Shown here in pieces: positions 23,224 to 34,926 of a stretch of 64,000 bases of DNA (the stretch's first letter is position 1; each line of letters starts with the position of its first letter). Under the pieces are notes generated by a model, which was not told the origin of the DNA, made no database searches, and was given only the letters and a program-made list of their open reading frames with translations. The DNA is taken from NCBI GenBank assembly GCA_014898415.1, contig RCTD01000038.1:248001-312000 (forward strand). Direction: 5' to 3'. The stretch comes from Stromatinia cepivora (Eukaryota > Ascomycota > Leotiomycetes > Helotiales > Sclerotiniaceae). A program made the position numbers and the translations under genes.

Positions 23224-24051
23224 TCATTGAGGAGAAGAAACCCTCCCGCAACAAACAACGTCCTCTCCCAGTGGAATCCACTTCACCTCTTTCAATCTAA
23301 ATGCCTCCTTCTCCCGGTTCTCTCTCTCGGGAGTAACGACAACTCCCCCGTTTCCAAGCCATACTGGTGCTATAGTCACTAAGATGGCACTTATTAGATT
23401 CTGACTTCCAGCCAGCATATCGTTAATGATCCCGGCACCTCCTTCAATCATCAGGCTTTCGATACCTTCGTCGCAGAGCCCTCGTAGAATATCACCCCAA
23501 GAGAATTTTCCCATTTCGTCCGATGGCAAGAATATGAACTTCCCACCTGCTGCGTCCAGGAATTTTCTTTTCTGAGATGAAATCTTATTTTCTTGCTGCG
23601 CGGTAATAATCCAAGGGGCTTTGCCTTTGCCGTCTTCCACCAATCCAAAAATCTTACTCTCCTTTCCGAATTCCCATCTGCTTTTTGGATCAATTATGAC
23701 TGGCCTCGGCTGCCCTTTCAAAGTGTCTCCTCCTCCATAGCCTCCGACTCCTTCCAGCCTGCAGTTCAAACTCGGATTATCTGCAATTGCAGTATTAACA
23801 CCAATTAATATAGCATCATGTCTAGATCTCAGATAATGCGTCATGGCCTTTGAGTCCGGTCCGGATATCGGTGAGCCAATTCCGGGGAGAATAGTAATTT
23901 GAGAGTCCATAGAAGTAGCATATGTGAGTGTTGTATAGGGAAGTGACTTCAAGTGTGCGGCTGCAATGGAAGTCTTGGTTGGTAGGTAATCATCCAATTG
24001 GGAGCGTCTAGTCGCGGGAAAATGGAGAGCACCCCTGGTGGAAGACATCAT
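23224..24051 (-). CDS. RIB7: 2,5-diamino-6-ribosylamino-pyrimidinone phosphate reductase
   Basis: This is a single exon of 275 residues, near the usual fungal length. It carries the RibD C-terminal (dihydrofolate-reductase-like) fold. The N-terminal part has TLTYATSMDSQITILPG and AMTHYLRSRHDAILIGVNTAIADNP (first 20 residues or fewer quoted of each block), the pattern that shapes the substrate and NADPH pocket. SLMIEGGAGIINDML near 195-210 is the conserved glycine-rich NADPH-binding stretch. The enzyme does the second step of riboflavin synthesis in fungi, reducing the ribosyl side chain to ribityl before deamination. Two Met codons open the frame. I use the first. Confidence 0.93.
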   Translation of the reverse strand: MMSSTRGALHFPATRRSQLDDYLPTKTSIAAAHLKSLPYTTLTYATSMDSQITILPGIGSPISGPDSKAMTHYLRSRHDAILIGVNTAIADNPSLNCRLEGVGGYGGGDTLKGQPRPVIIDPKSRWEFGKESKIFGLVEDGKGKAPWIITAQQENKISSQKRKFLDAAGGKFIFLPSDEMGKFSWGDILRGLCDEGIESLMIEGGAGIINDMLAGSQNLISAILVTIAPVWLGNGGVVVTPERENREKEAFRLKEVKWIPLGEDVVCCGRVSSPQ

Positions 24052-25651
24052 ACAATTATGGTGACTTGGAGATAGAAATATGAGGCGTCTTAATTGGTAG
24101 TAATTAATATTTATGCTGCACAGGAGCTGTATCGGCTATGAGTGCCTCGTATGGATTCTTGTGGATGAGGTCTCCTCACCAAAATCATCAATTAGTTCTA
24201 TCCCGCACGAGATCACATGATCATAATGCCTCGATCAATAACTTTGTAGAACGAGAGTACTTCACGTGCACAAACTTCAACGCAAGCTCTCAAAGGACTC
24301 ACCACAGTCTACACCGCACTGTGTCCTGCAACGCACTTAGATCAATACAGAATCACTTTTATTTGCTCTTCATTTGTACTCTCCAACGTCTTTTGGCTGC
24401 ATGTACTTGAGAGTTATGATGGAAAGTGCAGCCGGAGCGATGTCACAGTTTCATAATTTTCTGGCTAGTCGTACTCGTTGCTCATAGTCTAGCTCAATAT
24501 CTGTGTTGTGAGTTATGATAATACTCCGCTGACGAATATGTAGTCTACTATTGCGTTGTTTGATCGACTAAATCGAATTGATACTTTGATCATGGTTTGT
24601 TCTCTTCCCAGGGACATATATTCCATGGTGCGACGTCAATACTTTCACGTCATGCTGTATCATAACTCGTGAATGGTATTACTTAGTATCGTGCAGCGGC
24701 TGTATTCATACTTTATGGATGTGGTCTCAAGAAAGGATACAAAGCAATTCAGTATCACAAAAACGTACGTTTGCCAAGGTGCCTAGTCCCATATTCGATT
24801 ACCAGACTGACCCATGATGAGATTCGTTTTCCCATTCGCCAATCTACGAGCACACACCTAATATAGCAGTTCACGGCGAGGTCATATCATCTAAATACCT
24901 CATTCTTAGTGAATTTAACGTTTGCTGCACATCGACAAATTCATGAAGTTAGAGTCAAAGCATGCACTAAATTATTTACCCGACTAATGCCGTGTCATTA
25001 GTGAGCTGGAAATGAAATTCTTTAACGGCCCTATCGTATCACAATCTTTCGTTTCCCCATTCCACCTGCACATCTCATCGGACATTTCTCCAACCCCAAG
25101 TGGGTTTAAGCTTCTGCGGGTCCAGCGCTTCGGCCCGCATATATCGCCCTGCTGGCGTTTACTCATACGAGAGTTCTTGGCTCCTTCTGTTTTGTTGTGA
25201 ATCTAGAAGGGTTATCATTGTTCGAGCCATTATTGAGACCTTTGAGAATGGCTGTGGCTACGGACGCACATCTTAATCCCTCGCATTCCTATGAAGAGGC
25301 ACGAGTTGTCACTACCAATATTTGATTTGTCTCCAGCTTTCCACGTGGGTTTCTGACGAAAGAAAGCGCCTAAAGCTGAACCTCGTATTACTTTTGCTGT
25401 TCATCACGATGTTGTAAGCACCTCATGTTCATGTTACTGTTCCCTTAGTGATAGCTCTCTTCCGAGTGCAACGCTATTCAGCTGTATCCAGAGAACAAAA
25501 AACTTTTCAACATTGACCTTGAAGTGGCTGTTGATCATTTGGAAATAGTTTGAAGCTGTACTCGTGCGGCCAGAAAGTATACGGAGGTTGATGGAGTAAG
25601 TATTACAAGACATTTTTTTACCTATATATCATTGTTTTTCCTATCTTTTGA

Positions 25652-26090
25652 TATTGCTTTAAACAACTTGAATAGATATTGAACTATTCTCCCTTCAAAT
25701 TTTGAATTTTGAAAATTTTGATTGTATTTCGAAGATTTCAATAAAATCTCAACAATTTGATGATTTTGAAGTTTTTAAAACCTGTATAACCTTTTTTAAT
25801 AACTTTAAAATAGATTTTTGAATAAAAAATTAATGATTTGGAATGATTTGGAATGATTTGGAATGATTTGGAATGATTTGGAATGATTTGGAATGATTTT
25901 GAATGATTTTGAATGGTTTTGAATGATTTTAAATAGATAATTGAGAATTTACAATATTTTAATCATTTAGATTTCATTATACAAATTTTCAGTTAGTGTA
26001 ATGATATTATTGATCAGAACCTCTGTCTGTGGAACCAAGCATGATCATTTTTTGGTGTGTCTTACAATACTTACCCCATCAACCTTAGTA
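25652..26090 (+). repeat. Dispersed AT-rich repeat, copy 1
   Basis: It shares order and sequence with 34455-34790: TGCTTTAAA, AATAGATATTGAAC, a long T/A-rich middle with repeated AGATTTTGAA-like words, then TTTCATTATA.AAATTTTCA and TTACAATACTT.C...ATCAACCT. No open frame. It could be a solo LTR or MITE. I could not fix the exact ends. Confidence 0.65.
25838..25935 (+). repeat. 10-bp minisatellite TGGAATGATT, about 9-10 copies
   Basis: The first six or so units are identical. The later ones drift to TTGAATGATT. The array lies inside the dispersed repeat copy 1 and is absent from copy 2, which has a single GAATGATTTT at the same place. The array therefore expanded after the copies parted. Confidence 0.9.
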
Positions 26091-26837
26091 GTAACACACT
26101 CCGATCTGGGATGCTGCACGTTTAGTAAGACTGCGCCGGGATTGAGTGTAGTCAATACTTTCCCCGCAATGAGGAAGCATTTTCATTTATCCAAATTGTT
26201 TCATTATTTGTAGTAGGCTCCCAAATGTTAGCCATACTTACTTTGTAAATTCAAGATGCATGCAGGGCAAAGTTGTGTTTCTGCACACATCAGCTACGGT
26301 TTGACGGTGGTCCAAAGTAAGTGGGCGGGGTAGAATAACCATAATTTGACTACAATTTCTTGTCCCCATCAGAACTTTACTATCGGCATGGTCCACTTCA
26401 ATCACATTCTCCTTGGTACACATATCCCCTTAGTCTACCATGGCGTAATAAGCCTTTATTGTATCGTAGGAAAATAGAACAAAGTCAAACCATATGTACA
26501 TACATCCATCTGTGCAACGTTGATTTGGCAAGCCATCGTCCCTCCACTTTTGACGATGCTAAAAGAGCAGTTAGTAGTATTCATTTCATCGTCTTTTGGA
26601 TGTGAATAGTTGTTAGTCTTCAGCTCGATACTTTCAAACCCCTTGTCATGGGGTCGTATACGTCGTATGATTTCATCCGTCGTTAAAATGTGGTGACACC
26701 TGTAAGATACATGCGGAGTAATGAGGAGGCTGATAAATATAAAAGGCTTCAAATTATCGTTGATTTGATCTCTCACTTCATCCCCACTCTTCATCTTTAT
26801 ATTTGCCAGTCTCGCATAAAACGATCCATCCTTCATC

Positions 26838-27872
26838 ATGTTGTTCAAATCACTTGCACTGTTTTCATCACTTGCTCTGGGCTCTGCCATCCCAAATCCC
26901 CTTGAGAAACGCGCTCCATACCAAAAACGAATTTTGGATACTGGAACCACCTTTGTACAAGAGAATAATGGATGGTGGCAATTGATTGAGTAAGCTGTTC
27001 CCCATTTACAATCTCTCCTACTTCTCATTCCTTTATCATACAAACCAAAGGATTCTCTCTCTGTTCTCATACCCCCAAAGCGACTTCTTGATTAGCCTTA
27101 CTGACTGAAACACAGTGCCAATGGAGATGGCAGACCAGATTTAGCTTACGTCAAGAATAAGAACACAGGGACTGGATATGTCGAAGTTCATATTGCCTCT
27201 TCATCCTCCAATTTCCAAACTCGAATCCTTGAAGTCGCCACCACATTCGTTCAGGAAGATAACGGAACATGGCGTCTATTCAAATCATCCAACTCTGTTC
27301 TCCCTAATTTGGTATACATCAAGACACGAAATACCCCGTCAGGAAACGTAGAGGTCCACATTGCTAGCGGAGCATCAACTTACAAAACACGTACTGTTGA
27401 AGTTGTTACCTCATTCGGGAATGAGCAAGATGGTCAATGGAACGTGTATGATTATGATGGTGATGGAAAGCCAGACTTGGTCTTCATCAAGACTAGCAAT
27501 ACCGGTACAGGGACAACCGAAGTATTCGTCGCATCTGCTGCTTCCAATTATCAAACAAGACTCATCAGCACTGGGACTACCTTCACGGTGGAAAATAACG
27601 GATTCTGGCAGCTTGGACCTTATAGCGCCAATGGAGATTTGATCTATATCAAGGACGTCAACACCGGTACCGGGACGACCGAGGTCCACGTTGCATCAAG
27701 AGCATCAGGTTACAAAACTAGACTGTTGGATGTTGGTTCTACTTTCGCTCAAGAACAAAACGGATTTTGGCAATTGATTGACTTCAATGCTGATGGCAAG
27801 CTCGATCTTACTTATATTAAATATCAAAACACTGGAACGGGTACCGTTGAGGTACATGTTGCTAGTGGTTAA
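26838..27872 (+). CDS. Secreted FG-GAP/VCBS-like repeat protein
   Basis: Two exons (26838-26989 and 27116-27872) are joined across a 126-bp intron (GTAAGC, TTACTGAC branch, CACAG) and give 302 residues. A signal peptide (about 1-17) is followed by a pro-region with dibasic LEKR and QKR (residues 22-25 and 29-31), likely Kex2 sites. The rest is four to five repeats of about 55 residues. Each has WQL.D.N.DG.PDL.YIK, then NTGTGTTEVHVAS and YKTR, followed by TTF.QE.NG. The DGDGKPDL-type loops resemble the calcium loops of FG-GAP/VCBS or PVL-lectin-like beta-propellers. The protein is likely extracellular, perhaps carbohydrate-binding; that role is inference. Five repeats would be few for a closed seven-blade propeller. 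Confidence 0.82.
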
Positions 27873-28199
27873 TTAGTAATAGCTGGGATTGTACTGATGG
27901 GTGGTGTGTATTGCGGGGTTAAGTTATGACTGGTGTGAAGAATATTCTTTTGGCTTGATTGAATGTGGTAAACATATATGCGGAATTGTTGACTCACTTA
28001 AGTTATACAAAAATGCTTCGTCTGTATGAGGTAGCTTCTGTGGTACCTTCGATGGTTTATTTTCAAAGAATGACACATTCCCTCTCCCATTTCCGCTTTC
28101 ATTTGCTTTCATGCCCTGCGCCCCTATCTCAGGCAAGTGGCATTAAATTTCTATCCAGTCTCCATTTACTGGCAGTGACCAAATGCGCTCCGGAACTCT
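27873..28199. other. Short intergenic stretch between convergent genes
   Basis: 327 bp between the stop codons of the repeat protein and the NmrA-like gene. No feature seen beyond likely 3' flanks. Confidence 0.5.
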
Positions 28200-29421
28200 T
28201 TACTGCTCAAACACAGCAGTCCAATCCTCTTTCTTCATCCACTCCTCCAAACTCGCCATGGGACATTCAACTCCAGCCTATAGAATTTCATTCAGCTACA
28301 TCATCCTATGTTCACCAACACAAAAGGTTCAACATACCTTTTCAATATCCTCCTTCATCCACAAACTTTTATCACCTCCATCATAACCCGGATCACTTGA
28401 ATAAGCAAACATAGCATACAATTCCTCTCCGAAAGCCCTATCTTCCTCTCTACCAACAAAATATTCTTCCGTACACTGTTTATATGTAGCAGGTTTTCCG
28501 GTAATTTCGCTCCATAAACGGATATATTCGCTCCAGGAACAATTGCTACCGCATGCCATGTAGCTCTTACCAGGTGGAAGCTGAGAGACGGCATAGATGA
28601 AGGAACCGAGATCGGTGTTTACGGAAAGATGAGGAACTGATTTATCCGGGGTCGTGGGGAAACTCATTTGAAAGCTTCCGTCCGGTTGCTTCATATCATT
28701 CACATTAGCAGGTGCTTCTTCCTCTCCGTGTTACCTGATATAGACGACTAAAATATCAAAACGAAGTAGCCTTGAATGTCCCATAATAATCTAATGAGCG
28801 AACGAAAAAGAAACAAACCTTCTCCAGATAACTCTTCATAGCCAATTTATAACTACTAGTAAAATACCCCGTCATAACACAACTCATCTTCCCCGCCAAT
28901 CCTCCTTCCTCTCCATATTCTCCCCTTACATAATAAGGAAATACATCAGCCTTCGCATCATGATGATACACCTCCTTGAATTTCCCATTACTGCATTTCC
29001 CCGCATGACTCAACGTACTCGCAATAAACCCATTTGCATCAAGTCCAGAAATCACACTCGGATGAGCAGCCGCATCGGCAATATTCTTTCCTTGTCGATA
29101 CTCAACTTCATAAGCATATTTTCGATATGAGATTCCACGCTCTTTGGCTTGTTGACGACAGTCGGCTCGGAAAAAAGGTTCCCAGTAGTTTGTGACGCTG
29201 AATATGAGGTTTGCGCCTTGGAAAGCGGAGATTAATGATGTTACGTCGTCTAAATCCGCTTTAACGATCTCGACACCTTGCGCGGGGAGTGATTGTGAGG
29301 CAACGGAAGAGGGGTTTCGAGTTAGGCCGCGAACTTTGTAGTTGGAGTCTTGGAGGAATCTTTGTGCGACCGAATGTCCTTGGTTACCGGTGACTCCGAC
29401 GATTACTATTAGTTTGGTCAT
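28200..29421 (-). CDS. NmrA-like NAD(P)-binding family protein
   Basis: Three exons (29421-28819, 28688-28338, 28277-28200) give 343 residues. Intron 2 is clear (60 bp, GTATGT to TATAG). Intron 1 (130 bp, GTTTGT to GAAG) has a weak acceptor, chosen because it keeps the frame and gives QPDGSF..., the usual family context; another acceptor is possible. The N-terminus shows a Rossmann loop GVTGNQG (about residues 8-14) and an Asp-rich ADLDD stretch (about 55), typical of NmrA and HSCARG proteins that bind NAD(P) and act as redox sensors or as reductases without a catalytic Tyr. The substrate is unknown. GYFTSSYK and YVRGEYGEE are conserved-looking. Located in the cytosol by lack of any signal. 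Confidence 0.82.
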
Positions 29422-30194
29422 GGTGATGGCGATGGTGACTTTATTTGTATACTGGTGATCAATCTCATATACTTGAGTAGGTTATTTTGAAAATAGCATT
29501 GAAAATGTATGAGGTGGGGTTCCACAATCTACCCCACTGTCATCCAATTTTTCAGCATCATCTTCAGTGTCTGAGTAATTGTTTATCCATGAATCCACCG
29601 AGTAATCTATATGTTCGCTGCGTAATCCTACCAGGTACTTCAATTACTTTTCCCCTACCGCTTCATCCTTGGACAATCTCTAAGCGGCGGTAAGGTTCAT
29701 CCCCTTTCCGAACTTCATAGTTTCACCATGGTGCCAAACGTGTTAAAAACATAAATATCTTCCTGCTTTGGATTTGAAAGAAGTTTGGATGAAGTTTGGA
29801 ATTAAACTCAGATTTAATCCAAGAACATTTTCCGCAGAGGTTGTAATGGAAATGGCGTGTCAACTGGGCCCCGGTGATTTTGATACAAGTAAGGTAGATT
29901 GGTCTGGCACCGGGTTTTCTTGAGCTTGCAACATAGTGGCGACTGTTTATCGGAATTTGATATTGATGTTGGATTGGAAGGTTGAATGGAAAAGCCGAAA
30001 GAAATATTTGTTGTGTGAGACAATCTACCTGCCACTTCAGGAGGAAGAGGCGGCAAAGGAAAGAAGGCCACTTGTTCGCGGGCACAGCGCAGCTTCCAAA
30101 CAAGGCATGAGCATTTGTAGTACTCACTCTAGAAAAGAAAACCTATGAAATCGAGCTTAGAACAATTATGCCGGAACATGTTTGAATCGTTCCC
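29422..30194. other. Intergenic, no gene seen
   Basis: 773 bp upstream of the NmrA-like gene. Only short overlapping frames without family likeness. It includes the NmrA-like promoter. Confidence 0.5.
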
Positions 30195-30530
30195 GTGGTA
30201 GAATCCTTACTACACTTCACCGGAGCTGGTTGTATCATGTGTTCATAGAATCGACTCAATAATTCGGATGTCTGCTAAAGTAGTAAAGCACAAAACGGAC
30301 TTTTGAAGACAGAATTAGGGTCTGAAGGATTCGTCGGAAGTGATTGGGGAGCATTGCATACTTGATATGCAGCTGCAAAGGCAGGACTGGACGTTGTTAT
30401 GCTAAACTCTGAGGTATGGGGAGCAAGTGGTGGAAAATTTACAGCAGCCGTTGCCAATAGGTCGCTTTCGGAGTTCTGATTAACGGATATGGTGACGAGA
30501 ATTGTGGCCAGTTGGTATCAAACGGGCCAA
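30195..30530 (+). pseudogene. GH3 beta-glucosidase fragment, broken
   Basis: One reading frame shows the GH3 catalytic-region order: MCS(stop)NRLNNSDVC, GLLKTELGSEGFVGSDWGA, AAAKAGLDVVML, then LTDMVTRIVASWYQTG. The nucleophile aspartate of the SDWGA motif survives. Four in-frame stops (30246-30248, 30276-30278, 30363-30365, 30477-30479) fall within about 110 codons. No sign of the N-terminal or C-terminal remainder was found, so it is a truncated relic. Intact relatives are secreted enzymes that release glucose from cellobiose and glycosides. Composition is normal, so this decay does not look like RIP of the flanks. Confidence 0.8.
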
Positions 30531-31444
30531 CATGAAAATAGTCATGGGTAAGACATAGTAATGATGATGGTAAGATTGCTAACACTAGAGTCTAATTGAC
30601 CATGAATACAAGATACTGCTTGTATCGCGACCTCGTACTGAGATATTGTGTGCATGCCATTCCCCTTTGTGATATCAGGAAGCTCCTCACTAGATGCTTC
30701 CGACACCATGTTAGAACATGGGTTTCGACCATAAAACAATATAGCTTCCCACACGAAGGAAGGGCAGTTTCTTATTAATCCCGCGAGCTCCGGGTGGATG
30801 CTTAACGATGGTGTAAACCGTAGAAAATGTGCTTACAGGGCTTCCTGTTGTTCACTCGGAAAGTCGGATATCTCATCATAGGAACCACCCACAGTCAGAG
30901 TACGAATATGGTTTCAAATGTTGAAGTAGCAACATCTATTTAAAAATGGGATCATGGAAATCTGTACAGAATCAATGGCTATTCAGCCTATTCTACGACA
31001 CTCGAATATGTCATCTTAACTGCATTGATGTGTTGCTCCCTCGATCAGAAGTACGTGTTCTTGACGTGTCATTTAACTTCAACACTAAATCTTATCCTTG
31101 AGCTCTCCTCTTCCCACTTGGAGTCTTCAGGGTCTTGATAATAGATACCGAGTACTATGTAGCAACTCAAGATTGACTTAGTCGACATTGATAAGAACAA
31201 GGTGCATTCGTTTCATCGATAACTTAATACTAAAAAGGTACTTCCGTAACATCCATCTTGGAGATAAGGCTGTGTTGCTTGGCGATAGTGATGATATGTG
31301 AACTAGGTTGTGAGGGTTACGACGAGATGACGTTGCCATATGATGAGTTTGAATGTATAGGCTGGTAGGTATTGAAAATATTTGATTCAGAGATATCAAA
31401 GTCCTGTCGACGAGAAATCAATTGACGATAAGGTACTAGTGCAA

Positions 31445-31525
31445 GTACGCAGCACGCAGCACACAGCACACAGCACACACAGCACAGCACAACACAAATC
31501 ATCACTATCACTATCACTATCACCA
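31445..31525. repeat. Compound microsatellite (CAGCA-type, then ATCACT)
   Basis: Runs of GCACACA/GCACGCA words are followed by about four ATCACT units. Non-coding. Confidence 0.85.
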
Positions 31526-31737
31526 GAATCCATAATCATTAACCTGGTGGATGCTCAGAGGGTCCTCACCTGGAAAATTGATTGGTCTTTTATCAAACTA
31601 CGCCGCATTTCATTTTCCATCAGCCTTCTCCTCTTTCTTATCAAACAACCGCCTTTCCAGAAATAACCGCCCAGAACAAAAAACGAAACAAACTGTGTAC
31701 CAGAAAGATATATCAGTTGAAACTTCATGCAGAACAT

Positions 31738-31762
31738 CGAACCTCGAACCTCGAACCTCGAA
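31738..31762. repeat. CGAACCT repeat, 3.5 copies
   Basis: A short tandem repeat with unit CGAACCT, upstream of the VHS-domain gene. Confidence 0.85.
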
Positions 31763-31926
31763 CATAAAAGTCTCACCCACTCCTCGTACAGTCACGAAGG
31801 ATAAAACGGCTTTCGTTATCGCAGTTCACAAGACCCTCGTTATCGCGTTTTCCCATAAGACAGTGGCTTACGAGGAAGTAAAACATATTGCAGGTTATTA
31901 AGGAACGGTTATTGGTTATCACAGTC

Positions 31927-33564
31927 ATGAAGGCAATGAAGAATATGGGCATGAATCGCATGCTAGGTTCACTGAAGCGCTGTAGGTAGATATTCAAAAG
32001 AGATCCATTCCTCTTCCTAATGGGTCGTGAAGTAAGGAGGTTGATTTGTATTTTACTGACCATGGACGTTCTACGTTACAGCCAAAGATTCTAACGAGGA
32101 AACTGGAGATCCTCAGCTCGATACCCCGGAAGTAAATGCAGCAAGAAATATTGTATGTTCTTATCGCAGACGGCCGAGACGACCAAAAGCCTGGTACTGA
32201 TCATAAATACAGCGTTCATTTTGCGAATCTGGAGGTCCAAATGGCTCAGTATGTATAATTCCTTGGATTGTCGTGGTTACAAGTATGATATATCTAACAT
32301 TTCCTAGGGCGAAGAAGTCCTTTACCTTCCTGCGATTGTCGAAGCAGCAGAATCTTCCCCAGGGGCCGCGAAAGAATGCGCCTACCATATTCGAAAGTTC
32401 CTTTCCAAGGACAACTTTAGCAAGCCCTACGTACAGTACAATGCAATAATGGTGATCCGAATTTTGACGGACAACCCTGGGAAGACCTTTACGAGGAACA
32501 TGGACGCGAAATTTATCCAAACTGTGAAGGAGCTTTTAAGAACTGGAAGGGATCCAAGTGTCAAGCAAATATTGATGGAAACTTTGATAACATTTACGAG
32601 AGACAAGGCAGATGATGAAACCCTGGCTCCTTTAATTGAGATGTGGAAGAAAGAGCAAGAGAAGATGGTCAAATTAGCAGCAAGTTTCCCCAAGCATTAC
32701 CATCGGTGGATTTCCCCTTCTAATGCATCCCAGGGTCCTGCAGGTCCACGAACCCTCATCGCTCCGCCCTTTGATCCCAATGCGCAAAACTACTTTGGAC
32801 GTAACCACCATACACATCGTCTTCCTCCTCCCCATGAACTCTCCTCCCGCATCGAAGAGGCCCGCACTTCCGCAAAACTTCTCTCCCAAGTTGTACAATC
32901 CACACCCCCTTCCGAAATCCTCGCCAATGAACTCATCCGCGAATTTGCTGATCGTTGTCAGTCTGCAAGCAGAAGTGTGCAAGCGTATATGATTGCGGAA
33001 AATCCAAGCCCTGACAATGATACTATGGAGACTTTGATCGAAACCAATGAACAGTTGAGCAAAGCTATGAATCAACATCAAAGGGCCGTACTACATGCGC
33101 GGAAACTGATGGGGCTTGGGAATGGTGAAAATACTACTCCTCCGGCTAGAACAAGCCCGGGATTTACACCACCACCCGGTCCACCCCCGAACCAAATTTC
33201 CAAACCTACCGCGAGTAGTAGTAAGAGACCTGCGCCGCCAATTCCGCCACCGGGAGATATAGCGCCTATGGATGATGAAGAGGATGAACGAAACCCTTTC
33301 AGTGACCCAGAACCAAGCTCATCGAGGAGACCGCCGTTTCCCTCTGATGCGCCACCAAGAGCAACTGGCCAATTCAATGATACCCATGGTGTCGAACCAT
33401 ATCACCCTGGTTTCAAAGAAACGAAAAGCTACGTGGGAAGACAGGATAGTAGTATAGGTAATGTCACAATGCATGCTGCTGTTCCTGAGAGGGATGAGGT
33501 TGACGACGACGACGAGCCGAGGTACTCTGTCCCTGTTGGCAAACAGCCCGTCTATAGATACTAG
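31927..33564 (+). CDS. VHS/GAT-domain adaptor with NPF motif (LSB5-like)
   Basis: Four exons (31927-31981, 32082-32152, 32213-32248, 32308-33564) join without breaking frame and give 472 residues. The introns are 100, 60, 60 and 59 bp-class with GTAGGT/GTATGT donors and CAG/TAG acceptors. A VHS domain spans about 25-165 (RNI, SFCESGG, LPAIVEAAESS, RKFLSK, MVIRILTDN). A helical GAT-like region lies at about 215-310 (ELIREFADRC..., NEQLSKAMNQHQ). A Pro-rich linker and an acidic NPFSDP at about 380 follow. NPF binds EH domains of endocytic proteins. The order VHS-GAT-NPF matches yeast Lsb5 and its relatives, which link ubiquitinated cargo and actin at the plasma membrane. The exact orthology is not tested. 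Confidence 0.85.
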
Positions 33565-34366
33565 GAGGCTTGTGAGAATATAACATAAAGCTAGAAAGAC
33601 ATGAAAGTTTCGGGATGAACTCGGCTGAGTGAGACATTTACAATTTGATGGATGCATACTGGAGCAATTTCCCGGGTTGAGAGCGAAGCGGCATTTTTGA
33701 TACCTTGGGGTTGTAAGATTTATCGAGAGAAGTTTGTAATAAATGGTAGTTGTCAATTTAAGATCGATGTTACATTAATTCGATACTGTTTTCTTTCGCA
33801 CCTTGGAACAATGGACTCGTGGGAGGGAATGATGAGAAACCAGTAAATGCACTACATCAGTCCGACTCCCACGTCTTGAAAGTTCCCATGGTAAACATTG
33901 TTATTCCACCTCCCACCGCGGAAATACATTTTCCGAAGGCTGGAACTTATTTGCATCCAGGGCGAACGATGGTACCTCAGACGTCTCTAGAACACCCGCA
34001 TAAACCAATCTGATTCTGGCTAAGATACTTGGCGGTATGTTGTGGTTGAAGACTTCGAGATTGTATTGTCACTGCTGCATAAACTCGGTGAACTGAGACG
34101 GCTTAGAGAATGGTTTATTCCAAGTGTTTCTTCCAATCAGATATTCTGTTCTATAGATAAGTGATTTCTTAATTAGTGATGACGTATCTTGGTTCATCGA
34201 GGTTATACGGACGGTAATTCGCCCTATTTGTGGAATACAATGGGACTTGATTCTTCCAATCGGAAATGGGAAACAGGAAATAATAGATAACCTTATTTCA
34301 AAGTTTATAGCGGGTCTATTTAAAGTGGAGTGTGCTGTCACTCGAATTCAAGACTTATCTATCATT

Positions 34367-34402
34367 CATCAATCCATCAATCCATCAATCCATCAATCAA
34401 AC
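34367..34402. repeat. ATCAATCC microsatellite, about 4 copies
   Basis: A short head-to-tail repeat of unit ATCAATCC. Confidence 0.9.
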
Positions 34403-34454
34403 CACACCAAGAAAAAAACCCCTCATTTATAAGAGGTTGAAAGGGTAAGTGGTG

Positions 34455-34790
34455 CTGCTTTAAAGAATCCGAATAGATATTGAACAGTTTCCCCCCAAAT
34501 TTTGATGAAATTTCAAGATTTTGATTAATAATCTTATAATTTTGAAGATTTTGAAACTTTTAATAGATTTTGAATAACTTATAAATAGATTTTTAAATAA
34601 AAAATTAAAGATTTTGAAGAATTTGAATGATTTTTATTAGAAAATCAAAAATTTACAATACTTTGCTTTAATTGGTTGATTTTCATTATATAAATTTTCA
34701 ATCAATGTAAACATATGATTGATTAAGGCTTCTGTTTGTAGGATAAGTATTGCCATTTTTTGATATGTTTTACAATACTTCCTTCATCAA
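34455..34790 (+). repeat. Dispersed AT-rich repeat, copy 2
   Basis: Same order of motifs as 25652-26090 (TGCTTTAAA, AATAGATATTGAAC, TTTTCATTATATAAATTTTCAA, TTTTACAATACTTCCTTCATCAACC, each quoted in part). It is shorter because it lacks the 10-bp minisatellite. Many differences from copy 1 are transitions, so mild RIP is possible. Confidence 0.65.
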
Positions 34791-34795
34791 CCTCC

Positions 34796-34926
34796 GTACT
34801 ACCTCGTATCAAAACTCGGTAAACTGAGTGAGGCTTCATCCATACTACCTCGTATCAAAACTCGGTAAACTGAGTGAGGCTTCATCCATACTACCTCGTA
34901 TCAAAACACGGCGAACTGAGTGAGGT
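34796..34926. repeat. 46-bp tandem repeat, 2.8 copies
   Basis: The unit begins TACTACCTCGTATCAAAAC and includes CTCGGTAAACTGAGTGAGGC. The first two copies are identical and the third differs at a few bases. A related word AAACTCGGTGAACTGAG occurs alone at about 34,081-34,097. Confidence 0.92.

Larger units (their letters stand above)
24052..26837. other. Gene-poor region with a dispersed repeat
   Basis: 2.8 kb without a convincing gene. Positions 25,650-26,090 hold a dispersed AT-rich repeat shared with 34,455-34,790. Short open frames (24138-24410, 26456-27070 on minus) overlap other frames and show no family match. The end of this stretch is the promoter of the secreted repeat protein. Confidence 0.5.
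30531..31926. other. Intergenic with microsatellites
   Basis: 1.4 kb with no convincing gene. It contains a compound microsatellite at 31445-31525 and a CGAACCT repeat at 31738-31762. The last few hundred bases should be promoter of the VHS-domain gene. Confidence 0.5.

Noticed and set aside
26456..27070. 204-codon minus-strand frame
   Set aside because: Its right half is antisense to exon 1 and the intron of the secreted repeat protein, which has a signal peptide and splice sites.
33078..33377. Gly/Leu-rich 99-codon minus-strand frame
   Set aside because: It is a mirror of the Pro-rich region of the VHS/GAT gene.
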